NCBI GenBank assembly: GCA_965230795.1
Contig: OZ246020.1
Coordinates: 930,001 to 994,000, forward strand
Length of the DNA stretch: 64,000 nt
Source of the DNA: PZPK01 sp965230795
GTDB taxonomy: Bacteria > Pseudomonadota > Gammaproteobacteria > Pseudomonadales > Oleiphilaceae
Reading direction: 5' to 3'
Each line of letters begins with the position of its first letter. Position 1 is the first letter of the stretch. The notes below the pieces were generated by a model. The model was given only the letters and a program-made list of their open reading frames with translations, was not told the origin of the DNA and made no database searches. The translations under genes were made by a program, and so were the position numbers. Of this stretch, positions 42,263 through 49,928 are shown piece after piece.

Positions 42263-42898
42263 GTGTTAGATCTATTGAAACCGGGCGGCATTATCATGTT
42301 TCCGTTGCTGCTGTGTTCGGTTTTGGCACTGGCCATTATTATCGAGCGATTCTGGACTTTGAGAGTCAGTCGCCTGTCGCCAAAATCACTGGTCAATGAG
42401 CTGTGGGGCTGGATTCGAAACAAGGAGTTGAACTCAAAACGCTTGCGCGAACTGAAAGATGCCGCTCCAATTGGTCGGGTGCTTGCTGCCGGTCTGGTGA
42501 ACGCCAAACACGGCCGCGAAATCATGAAAGAGAGTATTCAGGAAGAAGCCAGTCACGTGGTCCACGAAATGGAACGCTTTTTGACGGCTCTGGGTACCGT
42601 TGCCGTGATTGCACCACTCTTGGGTCTGCTGGGTACGGTTATCGGTATGATCAAGGTGTTCGCACAGCTGCAACTCGAAGGTGCTGGCAATGCCGCGGCG
42701 CTCGCCGGCGGAATTTCGGAAGCCTTGATTACCACAGCAGCGGGTTTGACCGTCGCCATTCCGGCATTGATTTTCCATCGTTACTTTCTCCGTCGGGTAG
42801 ATGAAATTGTGGTGGATATGGAACAGGATGCGCTGCGATTGGTTGAAGTGGTCCATGGTGATCGTGAATCCACCAAGGTGGGAGAGCAGGTCTCTTGA
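42263..42898 (+). CDS. exbB: ExbB/TolQ-type proton channel protein
   Basis: 211 residues from the GTG at 42263, supported by GGAGA at 42251-42255. Three transmembrane helices are visible: GIIMFPLLLCSVLALAIIIE near the start, then GTVAVIAPLLGLLGTVIGMI and ITTAAGLTVAIPALIFHRYF. These match the MotA/TolQ/ExbB family, which couples proton flow to an ExbD/TolR partner, here the next gene. Which process it powers (TonB transport or a Tol-like role) cannot be read from the context. No tonB is adjacent. The pair precedes msbA-lpxK in Pseudomonas-like genomes. Confidence 0.92.
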   Translation: MLDLLKPGGIIMFPLLLCSVLALAIIIERFWTLRVSRLSPKSLVNELWGWIRNKELNSKRLRELKDAAPIGRVLAAGLVNAKHGREIMKESIQEEASHVVHEMERFLTALGTVAVIAPLLGLLGTVIGMIKVFAQLQLEGAGNAAALAGGISEALITTAAGLTVAIPALIFHRYFLRRVDEIVVDMEQDALRLVEVVHGDRESTKVGEQVS

Positions 42899-43317
42899 AA
42901 TTCAAACGACAGGCCGGCGAAGAGGTCTCCGTCAACCTGACACCATTGATCGACGTGGTGTTTCTGTTGCTGATCTTTTTTATGGTGTCCACCACCTTTA
43001 CCAAAGAGAGCCATCTCGAAATCGATTTGCCCCAATCAAGTGGCGAACCGGCCAAGCCGACAGTGAAAGAAATCGAAGTTGTGGTGAATGCCGAAGGCAA
43101 TTACATGGTGAACGAGCGTGCGCTGGTCAATAATCAGGAAGACACCTTGAAGAAAGCGGTTCAGAAGCTCTCCAATGGTGATACCAAGTTACCTTTCATC
43201 ATTACAGCCGACGCCAAGACAGCCCACGAACATGTCGTACGCGTCATGGACGTGGCAGGTCAGCTTGGATTCGTCCAGTTGAGCATTACGACCCAGCGTA
43301 GTGCTGATGCCAATTAG
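42895..43317 (+). CDS. exbD: ExbD/TolR-type protein
   Basis: 140 residues with a short cytoplasmic tail, one transmembrane helix holding the proton-binding aspartate (LTPLIDVVFLLLIFFMVSTT) and a periplasmic domain (LPFIITADAKTAHEHVVRVMD). The start is a TTG at 42895 overlapping the exbB TGA, with GGGAGAGCAGG just before it. A four-base overlap and shared strand show an operon with exbB. Confidence 0.93.
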   Translation: MKFKRQAGEEVSVNLTPLIDVVFLLLIFFMVSTTFTKESHLEIDLPQSSGEPAKPTVKEIEVVVNAEGNYMVNERALVNNQEDTLKKAVQKLSNGDTKLPFIITADAKTAHEHVVRVMDVAGQLGFVQLSITTQRSADAN

Positions 43318-43333
43318 CCTTCAAGGAGATTGA

Positions 43334-45127
43334 ATGTCTCGGTCTCCCATTCGTAGCAATACGGAGTCCCTGCCAGAGATTGAGGACTCCAACTGGGATC
43401 TGTACCGGCGCCTGCTGGTGTATCTCAAACCCCTCAAATTCTTTTTTATCCTCAGTATTATCGGTAACGCCATATATGCCGGTGCCAGCGCAATGATGGC
43501 AAAGGCGCTGGAATACGTGATACAGGTTGTCGAGAACCCCACTGATGAAAGCCGTTTTTTATTGCCGGCCTTGATCATTGGCCTCTTCGCCATGCGCGGT
43601 TTGGGCGGCTTTCTCGGTAGCTATTATATCGCCTACGTCGGCCGGAATGTTGTCCATCAGATCCGTACACAGATATTCGATCGCTATCTGCGTTTACCGA
43701 GTCAGTTCTTCGATACCAACGCTTCTGGTCACCTGATCTCACGCATTACCTATAATGTAGAGCAGGTGTCCTCGGCGGCAACGGATGCGATTACGGTCAT
43801 TGTTCGGGAAGGTCTCACTGTGGTGGGTTTGATGATCGTGATGTTTACCTCTAACTGGAAACTGACCCTGATATTTTTCTGTCTTGGACCCTTTATCGGC
43901 TTAACCGTCAGCTATGTCAGCAAGCGTTTTCGCAAGCTCAGTAAGCGAATTATGAGTTCAGTGGGCGACGTGACGCATGTTACCTCTGAGGTGGTGCACG
44001 GGTTTCGTGTGGTACGTATTTTTGGGGGCGAAGACTATGAGATGCAGCGCTTCACGGAAGCCAGTGAATACAACCTTAAGCAGAGCCTGAAGATGCAGCT
44101 GACCAAGGCGCTCAGCACACCCGTCATTCAGTTGCTGGTTGCGCTTGCGATTGCGATTCTGATTTGGCTGGCCCTGGCGCCGGAGGTCCGCGGTGATATG
44201 ACCGCAGGCAGTTTCGTGGTGATCATTGCTGCGGCATCGACCATGGCAAAGCCGATTCGGCAGTTGACCCAGGTAAATGAGAAAATTCAGCGCGGTGTTG
44301 CGGCAGCTCGCGACCTGTTCCAGGTGATGGATGCACCACCTGAGACCGATACTGGCACGCATGTCGCTGCAGAAGTGAAAGGCGAACTGGTGTTTGACAA
44401 CGTCCGGTTTCGTTACGCATCCAATAGTCGCGATGTGCTCAAGGGTATCAATCTAACTGTTAAACCCGGAGAAACAGTTGCGCTGGTGGGACGTTCCGGA
44501 AGTGGCAAATCAACCATCGCAAATTTGATTCCGCGATTCTACGAGCCATCCGAGGGTGAAATCCGCCTGGATGGTACGCCACTGAGAGAGTATTCCCTCA
44601 GATCCCTGCGCGACCAGATTGCCCTGGTTACCCAGAATGTCACGCTGTTCAATGATACTCTTGCCCGGAACATTGCATACGGTCGTCTTGAAGCAGTCCC
44701 CGATGAACAGATGAAGGATGCGGCTGAAAAAGCCAATGCGCTGGAATTCATTCAAAACAAGGACGATGGTTTTGAGTCACTGGTTGGGGACAATGGTATC
44801 TCCCTGTCCGGGGGGCAACGCCAGCGCATCGCGATTGCACGCGCTCTACTCAAGGATGCGCCGATTCTGATTCTCGATGAGGCCACCTCGGCACTCGATA
44901 ATGAATCTGAAAAAGTGATTCAGCATGAGCTTGAAAAGCTGATGGTCGGGCGAACGACGCTGGTCATTGCCCATCGACTGTCAACAGTTGAAAATGCTGA
45001 TCGTATTATCGTGATGGATGAGGGGCAGATCATCGAGCAGGGCAATCATTCTGAGCTACTGGCGAAGGACGGGGAATATGCCAAGTTGTACAAGATGAAC
45101 CTGGCTGACGAAAACATCGACGGCTAG
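43334..45127 (+). CDS. msbA: MsbA, lipid A-core flippase
   Basis: 597-residue half-size ABC exporter. Six transmembrane helices fill about 1-330. The ATPase domain has Walker A GRSGSGKST, signature LSGGQRQRIAIARALL and Walker B ILILDEATSALDNESE. It flips lipid A-core across the inner membrane. AGGAG precedes the ATG, and lpxK follows four bases after the stop, the conserved msbA-lpxK pair. Confidence 0.97.
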   Translation: MSRSPIRSNTESLPEIEDSNWDLYRRLLVYLKPLKFFFILSIIGNAIYAGASAMMAKALEYVIQVVENPTDESRFLLPALIIGLFAMRGLGGFLGSYYIAYVGRNVVHQIRTQIFDRYLRLPSQFFDTNASGHLISRITYNVEQVSSAATDAITVIVREGLTVVGLMIVMFTSNWKLTLIFFCLGPFIGLTVSYVSKRFRKLSKRIMSSVGDVTHVTSEVVHGFRVVRIFGGEDYEMQRFTEASEYNLKQSLKMQLTKALSTPVIQLLVALAIAILIWLALAPEVRGDMTAGSFVVIIAAASTMAKPIRQLTQVNEKIQRGVAAARDLFQVMDAPPETDTGTHVAAEVKGELVFDNVRFRYASNSRDVLKGINLTVKPGETVALVGRSGSGKSTIANLIPRFYEPSEGEIRLDGTPLREYSLRSLRDQIALVTQNVTLFNDTLARNIAYGRLEAVPDEQMKDAAEKANALEFIQNKDDGFESLVGDNGISLSGGQRQRIAIARALLKDAPILILDEATSALDNESEKVIQHELEKLMVGRTTLVIAHRLSTVENADRIIVMDEGQIIEQGNHSELLAKDGEYAKLYKMNLADENIDG

Positions 45128-45131
45128 CTTT

Positions 45132-46163
45132 ATGCCCGAGAATACCTCGAATCAAATGCTGGATGCCTGGTACCGTGGTGCCAGGTGGCTGTACCTGTTA
45201 GTCCCTCTGGTTTGGCTTTATGCCCTGGTGACAGCCATCCGTCGACAATGCTATCGGCTTGGTTTGCTGGAAAGCTACCGTGCTCCGGTACCGGTGATTG
45301 TTGTAGGGAATATCACCCTGGGTGGTACCGGTAAATCACCTCTGGTGAGCTATCTGCTGGCGCATTTCAGCGCCGCCGGTTTTAAGCCTGGGGTGGTCAG
45401 TCGCGGCTATGGAGCCAGTATTCGTGACAATGAGGTTCGAGTGGTCACCAGGGATTCGCAGGTTGATCAGGTAGGAGATGAACCACTAATGATTCATCTC
45501 CAGACACATTGTCCAGTCGCGGTATCTCCCCGGCGCAAGCTAGCGACCGAGAAACTCATTGAGCTGGGTTGCAACGTGGTGATCGCAGACGATGGTTTGC
45601 AGCACTACGCTTTGCAGCGAGACGTGGAGATTTGTGTGGTGGATGGCCGCCGCGAGTTCGGCAATCGTTTGTTGTTGCCAGCTGGCCCCTTGCGTGAATC
45701 GATTCAGCGACTCGAGAGCATTGATTTTCTGGTCTGTAATGGCCAGAGCCACTCAAGTACCCTGGCTCATGCTTTTCGGATGGACTTGCAGCCAGGCATG
45801 GTATTGTCGCTCGATGGTCACCAACAGCGCCCGCTAAGCGATTTCGCCGGTGCGCGGGTACATGCCATAGCCGGCATCGGCAATCCGGAGCGTTTTTTTG
45901 ATATGCTGGCCCGGGCGAACCTGAATATAGAGCGCCATGCGTTTGCAGACCATCATCCATATTGCCCGGAAGATCTGAGTTTTTCAGCGGACTTGCCCTT
46001 GTTGATGACGGAAAAGGATGCGGTGAAGTGCCGCCACCTGAATCTGGAAAATGCCTGGTATATTCCTGTTCAGGCCCATCTAAGTCCGGATTTGTTTGCA
46101 GCCGTAACCGAGCGTTTGACCGAGAAAGGTTACCCGGGTCCAACTTGCTTGTCGCCAGATTAA
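45132..46163 (+). CDS. lpxK: LpxK, lipid A 4'-kinase
   Basis: 343 residues. It phosphorylates the disaccharide precursor of lipid A at the inner-membrane face. The P-loop VGNITLGGTGKSPLVSYLL lies at about 57-75, after an N-terminal membrane-associating helix. ADDGLQHYALQRDVEICVVD and RLLLPAGPLRE are family hallmarks. It is part of the msbA-lpxK-trm112-kdsB run. Confidence 0.97.
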   Translation: MPENTSNQMLDAWYRGARWLYLLVPLVWLYALVTAIRRQCYRLGLLESYRAPVPVIVVGNITLGGTGKSPLVSYLLAHFSAAGFKPGVVSRGYGASIRDNEVRVVTRDSQVDQVGDEPLMIHLQTHCPVAVSPRRKLATEKLIELGCNVVIADDGLQHYALQRDVEICVVDGRREFGNRLLLPAGPLRESIQRLESIDFLVCNGQSHSSTLAHAFRMDLQPGMVLSLDGHQQRPLSDFAGARVHAIAGIGNPERFFDMLARANLNIERHAFADHHPYCPEDLSFSADLPLLMTEKDAVKCRHLNLENAWYIPVQAHLSPDLFAAVTERLTEKGYPGPTCLSPD

Positions 46164-46191
46164 CCGGGTGCCTTAACTTTCAGGAGTTCCA

Positions 46192-46377
46192 ATGGATAAG
46201 AAATTGTTGTCAATTCTTGCTTGCCCCCTCTGTAAGGGAGAGTTGATCTATGATCGGGAAAAGAGTGAACTGATTTGTCGTGCTGACGGCTTGGCTTTTC
46301 CCATTCGTGACGAGATTCCCGTGATGCTGGAATCCGAGGCGCGAACACTGAGCACTGATGAAAAGTTGGGAAAGTAG
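46192..46377 (+). CDS. Trm112 family small protein (YcaR type)
   Basis: 61 residues of the Trm112p-like family: KLLSILACPLCKGELIYD at the N-terminus and DGLAFPIRDEIPVMLESEAR near the end. The N-terminal CPLC pair suggests a partial metal site. In eukaryotes Trm112 activates methyltransferases; the bacterial role is unclear. Between lpxK and kdsB it is in its conserved place. Confidence 0.93.
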   Translation: MDKKLLSILACPLCKGELIYDREKSELICRADGLAFPIRDEIPVMLESEARTLSTDEKLGK

Positions 46378-46421
46378 CCAGCCCCGCACTTTTTCAAGCA
46401 AATCACTGAAGGATTGCAAGC

Positions 46422-47198
46422 ATGGACTTTACCGTCGTGATTCCCGCCCGCTATGCCTCGTCGAGGCTGCCAGGTAAGCCGCTCGCCGATATAGGAGGCA
46501 AACCCATGATACAGCATGTGGTTGAGCGTGCTCAGGCTTCCAGCGCATCACGTGTAGTGGTGGCAACCGACGACGCTCGCATCGAGGCGGCTGTTCAAAA
46601 CTTTGGTGCGGAAGTAATCATGACTTCCGACGGTCACCCTTCCGGCACCGATCGTTTGCAGGAAGTCGCGCAGATCCTTGAGCTTGATGATGAAGCCATT
46701 GTCGTGAATGTTCAGGGGGATGAGCCATTGATCCCGCCAGAATTGATTGATCAGGTAGCCAGTAATCTTGCGAGTCATGAGGATGCAGGTATTGCGACAC
46801 TGTGCGAACGGATTCATGACCCGGCTTCGGTGTTTGATCCGAATGTCGTCAAAGTCGTTTTCGATCAACAGGGTTTTGCCAATTATTTCAGTCGAGCACC
46901 CATTCCCTGGTCGCGGTCAACTTTCTCGGAGCCAACACCTCATTTGGCATCAAATTCCGAATACTATCGTCATATCGGCATTTATGCGTACCGGGTGGAT
47001 TTTCTCAATAGCTTCGTGGTGTGGTCTCCGAGCATGACTGAAGTAGTGGAGAGTCTTGAGCAGCTTAGAGCTTTGACAAATGGCGTGCGAATTCACGTGG
47101 ATGTGTCCTGTTGTCCTCCTGCCCCAGGCGTGGATACGGAAGCAGATTTACAGCGTGTGCGGGACTGGATGGCAGAGCAGGGTAGTGGTGATGCATAA
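46422..47198 (+). CDS. kdsB: KdsB, CMP-KDO synthetase
   Basis: 258 residues. It activates KDO with CTP for LPS inner-core synthesis. The nucleotide-binding start VVIPARYASSRLPGKPLADI is intact, as are ATDDARIEAAVQNFG, VVNVQGDEPLIPPELI and FSRAPIPWSR. The stop overlaps the following phosphatase gene by eight bases, so they are coupled. Confidence 0.98.
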   Translation: MDFTVVIPARYASSRLPGKPLADIGGKPMIQHVVERAQASSASRVVVATDDARIEAAVQNFGAEVIMTSDGHPSGTDRLQEVAQILELDDEAIVVNVQGDEPLIPPELIDQVASNLASHEDAGIATLCERIHDPASVFDPNVVKVVFDQQGFANYFSRAPIPWSRSTFSEPTPHLASNSEYYRHIGIYAYRVDFLNSFVVWSPSMTEVVESLEQLRALTNGVRIHVDVSCCPPAPGVDTEADLQRVRDWMAEQGSGDA

Positions 47199-47661
47199 AG
47201 TACTCTTCGTTTGTCTGGGGAATATCTGTCGCTCACCGACAGCACATGGCGTGTTTGAATCCATCGTGAAGGCGCGGAACCTGGAAAATCGCTTTCAAAT
47301 TGATTCTGCCGGGACCGGGGCCTGGCATGTGGGGAATCCTCCAGATCGCCGGGCCCAGTCGGCTGCCAGCGCCCGTGGTTTCGAGTTGTCACACTTGCGC
47401 GCCCGCCAGGTTAGCGAGAGTGATTTTGAACAGTTCGATTACATTCTCGCGATGGACAAACAGAATCTAACTGACCTGAAAGCGGAGTGTCCGCCTTCAC
47501 TACAGCACAAAATTGAACTGTTTCTGGATTACACCGAAATGCCGGAACGTGAAGTGCCCGACCCCTATTACGGTGGGGATCAGGGCTTTGAGCACGTCCT
47601 CGATTTGGTAGAGTCAGCCAGCGAGGGCTTGCTGCGGCGATTCCTGGACACCAATAAATGA
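47191..47661 (+). CDS. low-molecular-weight protein tyrosine phosphatase
   Basis: 156 residues from the ATG at 47191 inside the end of kdsB. The P-loop VCLGNICRSPTAHGVFE (residues 6-22) has the C-x5-R-S active site, with the nucleophile near residue 7. The general acid Asp is in VPDPYYGG near 125-132. This phosphatase often regulates polysaccharide or stress pathways. Here it sits between kdsB and murB as in Pseudomonas; no kinase partner is adjacent. The exopolysaccharide kinase-like gene at 63635 is far away and degenerate. Confidence 0.95.
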   Translation: MHKVLFVCLGNICRSPTAHGVFESIVKARNLENRFQIDSAGTGAWHVGNPPDRRAQSAASARGFELSHLRARQVSESDFEQFDYILAMDKQNLTDLKAECPPSLQHKIELFLDYTEMPEREVPDPYYGGDQGFEHVLDLVESASEGLLRRFLDTNK

Positions 47662-48659
47662 TTAAACCCAAGTTTTTCCCGCTGACCAATACCCTTGCGC
47701 TGGAAGCAAGTTGCAAGGAGTTGATCTGCATTGCGACAGAGAAGGCTTTGCAGGACCAGTGGGCTGAATTGAAGCTCGCCGAGCGGACTGTGTTGATATT
47801 GGGGGCGGGTAGCAATGTCGTGTTACCTGCCAAGCTTGAACGGCCCGTACTGCAGTTCATGGCAGATGGAGTTCGCTTCGAAAAGGTCTCGGCTGATCTG
47901 GTTCATGTCCATGCTGGTGCGGGTATGTTGTGGGATACTCTCGTGGCGATGACAGTGGGGCGTGGGCTTTGCGGTCTGGAAAATCTTTCCTGGATTCCCG
48001 GAACTGTCGGTGCGGCGCCTATCCAGAATATTGGTGCCTACGGTGTTGAGCTTGCCGACGTGCTGGTTGAAGTCAGCGTATTCGATCTCGAAACCGGTCA
48101 ACTTGAAACACTGGCAAAAGAGCAGTGTGACTTTGCCTATCGTGACAGTCGATTCAAGCGCGCCCCGGGGCGTTACCTGATTACGGAAGTGGTGGTGGCG
48201 TTATCCGCCTCGCGACCATTTGTGCTCAACTACGGTGAGCTGAAGGCGCTTCAGGGACAATCGGAGCTTAGTGTTGCCGATGTCCGCAGTCGAGTGATTG
48301 AGATTCGGGAGGCCAAGCTTCCCGATGCCCAAGACCTGCCGAATGCCGGTAGTTTTTTCAAGAACCCGGTGGTGTCTGCGGAGGTGGCGGCCGATCTGCG
48401 GAAGCGCTTTGAAAATATGGTGCAGTATCCGCTGGCAAATGGGGAGGTCAAACTGGCCGCAGGCTGGTTGCTTGATCAGGCCGGCTGGAAAGGCAAGCGA
48501 GTCGGTGATTTGGGCATGCATGCTCAGCAGGCGCTGGTGATGGTTAATTATGGTGAAGCGACACAAACCGAGGTGCTGGCTCTGGCGGATGCGATCCAGT
48601 CAGATATTCAGGACAAGTTCGGCGTCACTCTGGAGATTGAGCCCGTTGTGATTGAGTAA
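47658..48659 (+). CDS. murB: MurB, UDP-N-acetylenolpyruvoylglucosamine reductase
   Basis: 333 residues of the E. coli-type MurB. It reduces the enolpyruvyl group to form UDP-MurNAc. FAD-binding segments are LGAGSNVVLPA and ENLSWIPGTVGAAPIQNIGAYG. Catalytic stretches are YRDSRFK and NAGSFFKNP (Ser near 230), with a C-terminal Glu in VTLEIEPVVIE. The ATG overlaps the phosphatase stop by four bases. It is the last plus-strand gene before the heptamer array. Confidence 0.97.
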   Translation: MIKPKFFPLTNTLALEASCKELICIATEKALQDQWAELKLAERTVLILGAGSNVVLPAKLERPVLQFMADGVRFEKVSADLVHVHAGAGMLWDTLVAMTVGRGLCGLENLSWIPGTVGAAPIQNIGAYGVELADVLVEVSVFDLETGQLETLAKEQCDFAYRDSRFKRAPGRYLITEVVVALSASRPFVLNYGELKALQGQSELSVADVRSRVIEIREAKLPDAQDLPNAGSFFKNPVVSAEVAADLRKRFENMVQYPLANGEVKLAAGWLLDQAGWKGKRVGDLGMHAQQALVMVNYGEATQTEVLALADAIQSDIQDKFGVTLEIEPVVIE

Positions 48660-48673
48660 TCCCTGTCTGATAT

Positions 48674-48704
48674 TGTCTAGAAGCTAGAAGCTGGAAGCTA
48701 GACA
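48674..48704 (+). repeat. degenerate AGAAGCT heptads inside an inverted repeat
   Basis: TGTCTAG (48674-48680) and CTAGACA (48698-48704) are perfect arms. Between and across them run the heptads AGAAGCT, AGAAGCT, GGAAGCT, AGA. The unit GGAAGCT resembles the opposite strand (GGAAGTC) of the large array that starts 30 bases later. The hairpin lies just after the murB stop (48659). Confidence 0.7.
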
Positions 48705-48733
48705 CCAACGACTGAAATGGGAACACTTTTTTA

Positions 48734-48950
48734 GACTTCCGACTTCCGACTTCCGACTTCCGACTTCCGACTTCCGACTTCCGACTTCCGACTTCCGACT
48801 TCCGACTTCCGACTTCCGACTTCCGACTTCCGACTTCCGACTTCCGACTTCCGACTTCCGACTTCCGACTTCCGACTTCCGACTTCCGACTTCCGACTTC
48901 CGACTTCCGACTTCCGACTTCCGACTTCCGACTTCCGACTTCCGACTTCC
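48734..48950. repeat. 31 perfect tandem copies of the 7-bp unit GACTTCC
   Basis: 217 bases, exactly 31 uninterrupted units with no mismatch seen, plus one extra G at 48951. The array lies between convergent murB and meaB and ends one base before the meaB stop codon (48952-48954). The unit is not a multiple of three and no ORF depends on it. The plus-strand RNA would be C-rich and G-poor, the minus-strand RNA purine-rich. Copy number perfection implies recent expansion or active homogenisation. Confidence 0.97.
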
Positions 48951-48951
48951 G

Positions 48952-49926
48952 CTACATCAACTCTATCAGTTCCCTGGCAGCTGCATAGGGTGTCAGGCGA
49001 TGGTCCTGAATGGCTTGCTCTATGCGCGGGAGTGCTTGTTGTACCTCGGGGCTTTGCTTGAGTTTCTGGTCAAGCATTTCGCGAACCAGCTTCTGAAACC
49101 AGTCATGCACCTGATGCAGACGTTTGCGCTCGAAGTCGCCACTGCTTTTCATCCGGGTTTCGAATTCACCGATCATCTTCCAGATTTCGACAATGCCCGT
49201 TTGTTGCAAGGACGAGCACGTCAGCACCTGCACCTTCCAGGGGCGGTCCTGCTGCATGAGATGGAAGGCGTTCTGGTAGTGGTTACAGCTCTGCTGGGCT
49301 TGAGCCAGATTGTCACCATCAGCCTTGTTGATCACCAATGCATCGGCCAGTTCCATAATGCCGCGCTTGATACCCTGGAGCTCGTCGCCGGCGTTGGGTT
49401 GCATAAGAACCAGAAAGAAATCCACCATTGCGGCGACTTCATACTCTGACTGGCCGACACCGACGGTTTCAACCAGAATCACGTCGTAACCGCTTGCCTC
49501 GCATAGCAACATGCTTTCCCGGGTTTTTTGGGCAACGCCTCCCAGCGCTCCTTCTGAGGGGCTGGGGCGGATGAAGGCCTCGGGTTTGCGTGACAACTGT
49601 TCCATACGAGTCTTGTCGCCGAGAATACTCCCTCCTCGCAAGGGCGAACTGGGGTCGACTGCGAGCACGGCCACGCGTTTTCCAAGCTCGATCAGGTGGG
49701 AGCCAAAGGCTTCAATAAAGGTGGACTTGCCGACACCGGGGGTGCCGGTAATGCCAATGCGAATGCTCTTTCCGGTATCCGCCAGTACGGTATTCAGTAG
49801 CTCCTGAGCCAGGACGTTGTGGTCAGGATGCTTGCTCTCGACCAGAGTAATGGACTTGGCGAGGCTGCGGCGATTACCGCTGCGAAGGCCAGTCGCCAGT
49901 GTCTGAATGTCCATTTCCATTGTCAT
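48952..49926 (-). CDS. meaB: MeaB, GTPase chaperone of methylmalonyl-CoA mutase
   Basis: 324 residues of the MeaB/ArgK G3E GTPase family. Walker A GITGTPGVGKSTFIEAFG (about 58-75), AVDPSSPLRGGSILGDKTRM, the Walker B-type ETVGVGQSE and NKADGD are present. It protects and reloads the B12 cofactor of the mutase. It lies two bases downstream of the mutase gene on the same strand, and its stop abuts the heptamer array without disrupting the C-terminal AAARELIEL end. Confidence 0.96.
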   Translation of the reverse strand: MTMEMDIQTLATGLRSGNRRSLAKSITLVESKHPDHNVLAQELLNTVLADTGKSIRIGITGTPGVGKSTFIEAFGSHLIELGKRVAVLAVDPSSPLRGGSILGDKTRMEQLSRKPEAFIRPSPSEGALGGVAQKTRESMLLCEASGYDVILVETVGVGQSEYEVAAMVDFFLVLMQPNAGDELQGIKRGIMELADALVINKADGDNLAQAQQSCNHYQNAFHLMQQDRPWKVQVLTCSSLQQTGIVEIWKMIGEFETRMKSSGDFERKRLHQVHDWFQKLVREMLDQKLKQSPEVQQALPRIEQAIQDHRLTPYAAARELIELM

Positions 49927-49928
49927 GA

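Noticed and set aside
47080..47190. Long upstream extension of the tyrosine phosphatase reading frame
   Set aside because: It lies inside kdsB in another frame; the active-site loop starts just after the ATG at 47191, as in the family.
48734..48950. CRISPR array reading of the heptamer tract
   Set aside because: The unit is 7 bp with no spacers, and no cas gene is near; it is a simple tandem repeat.
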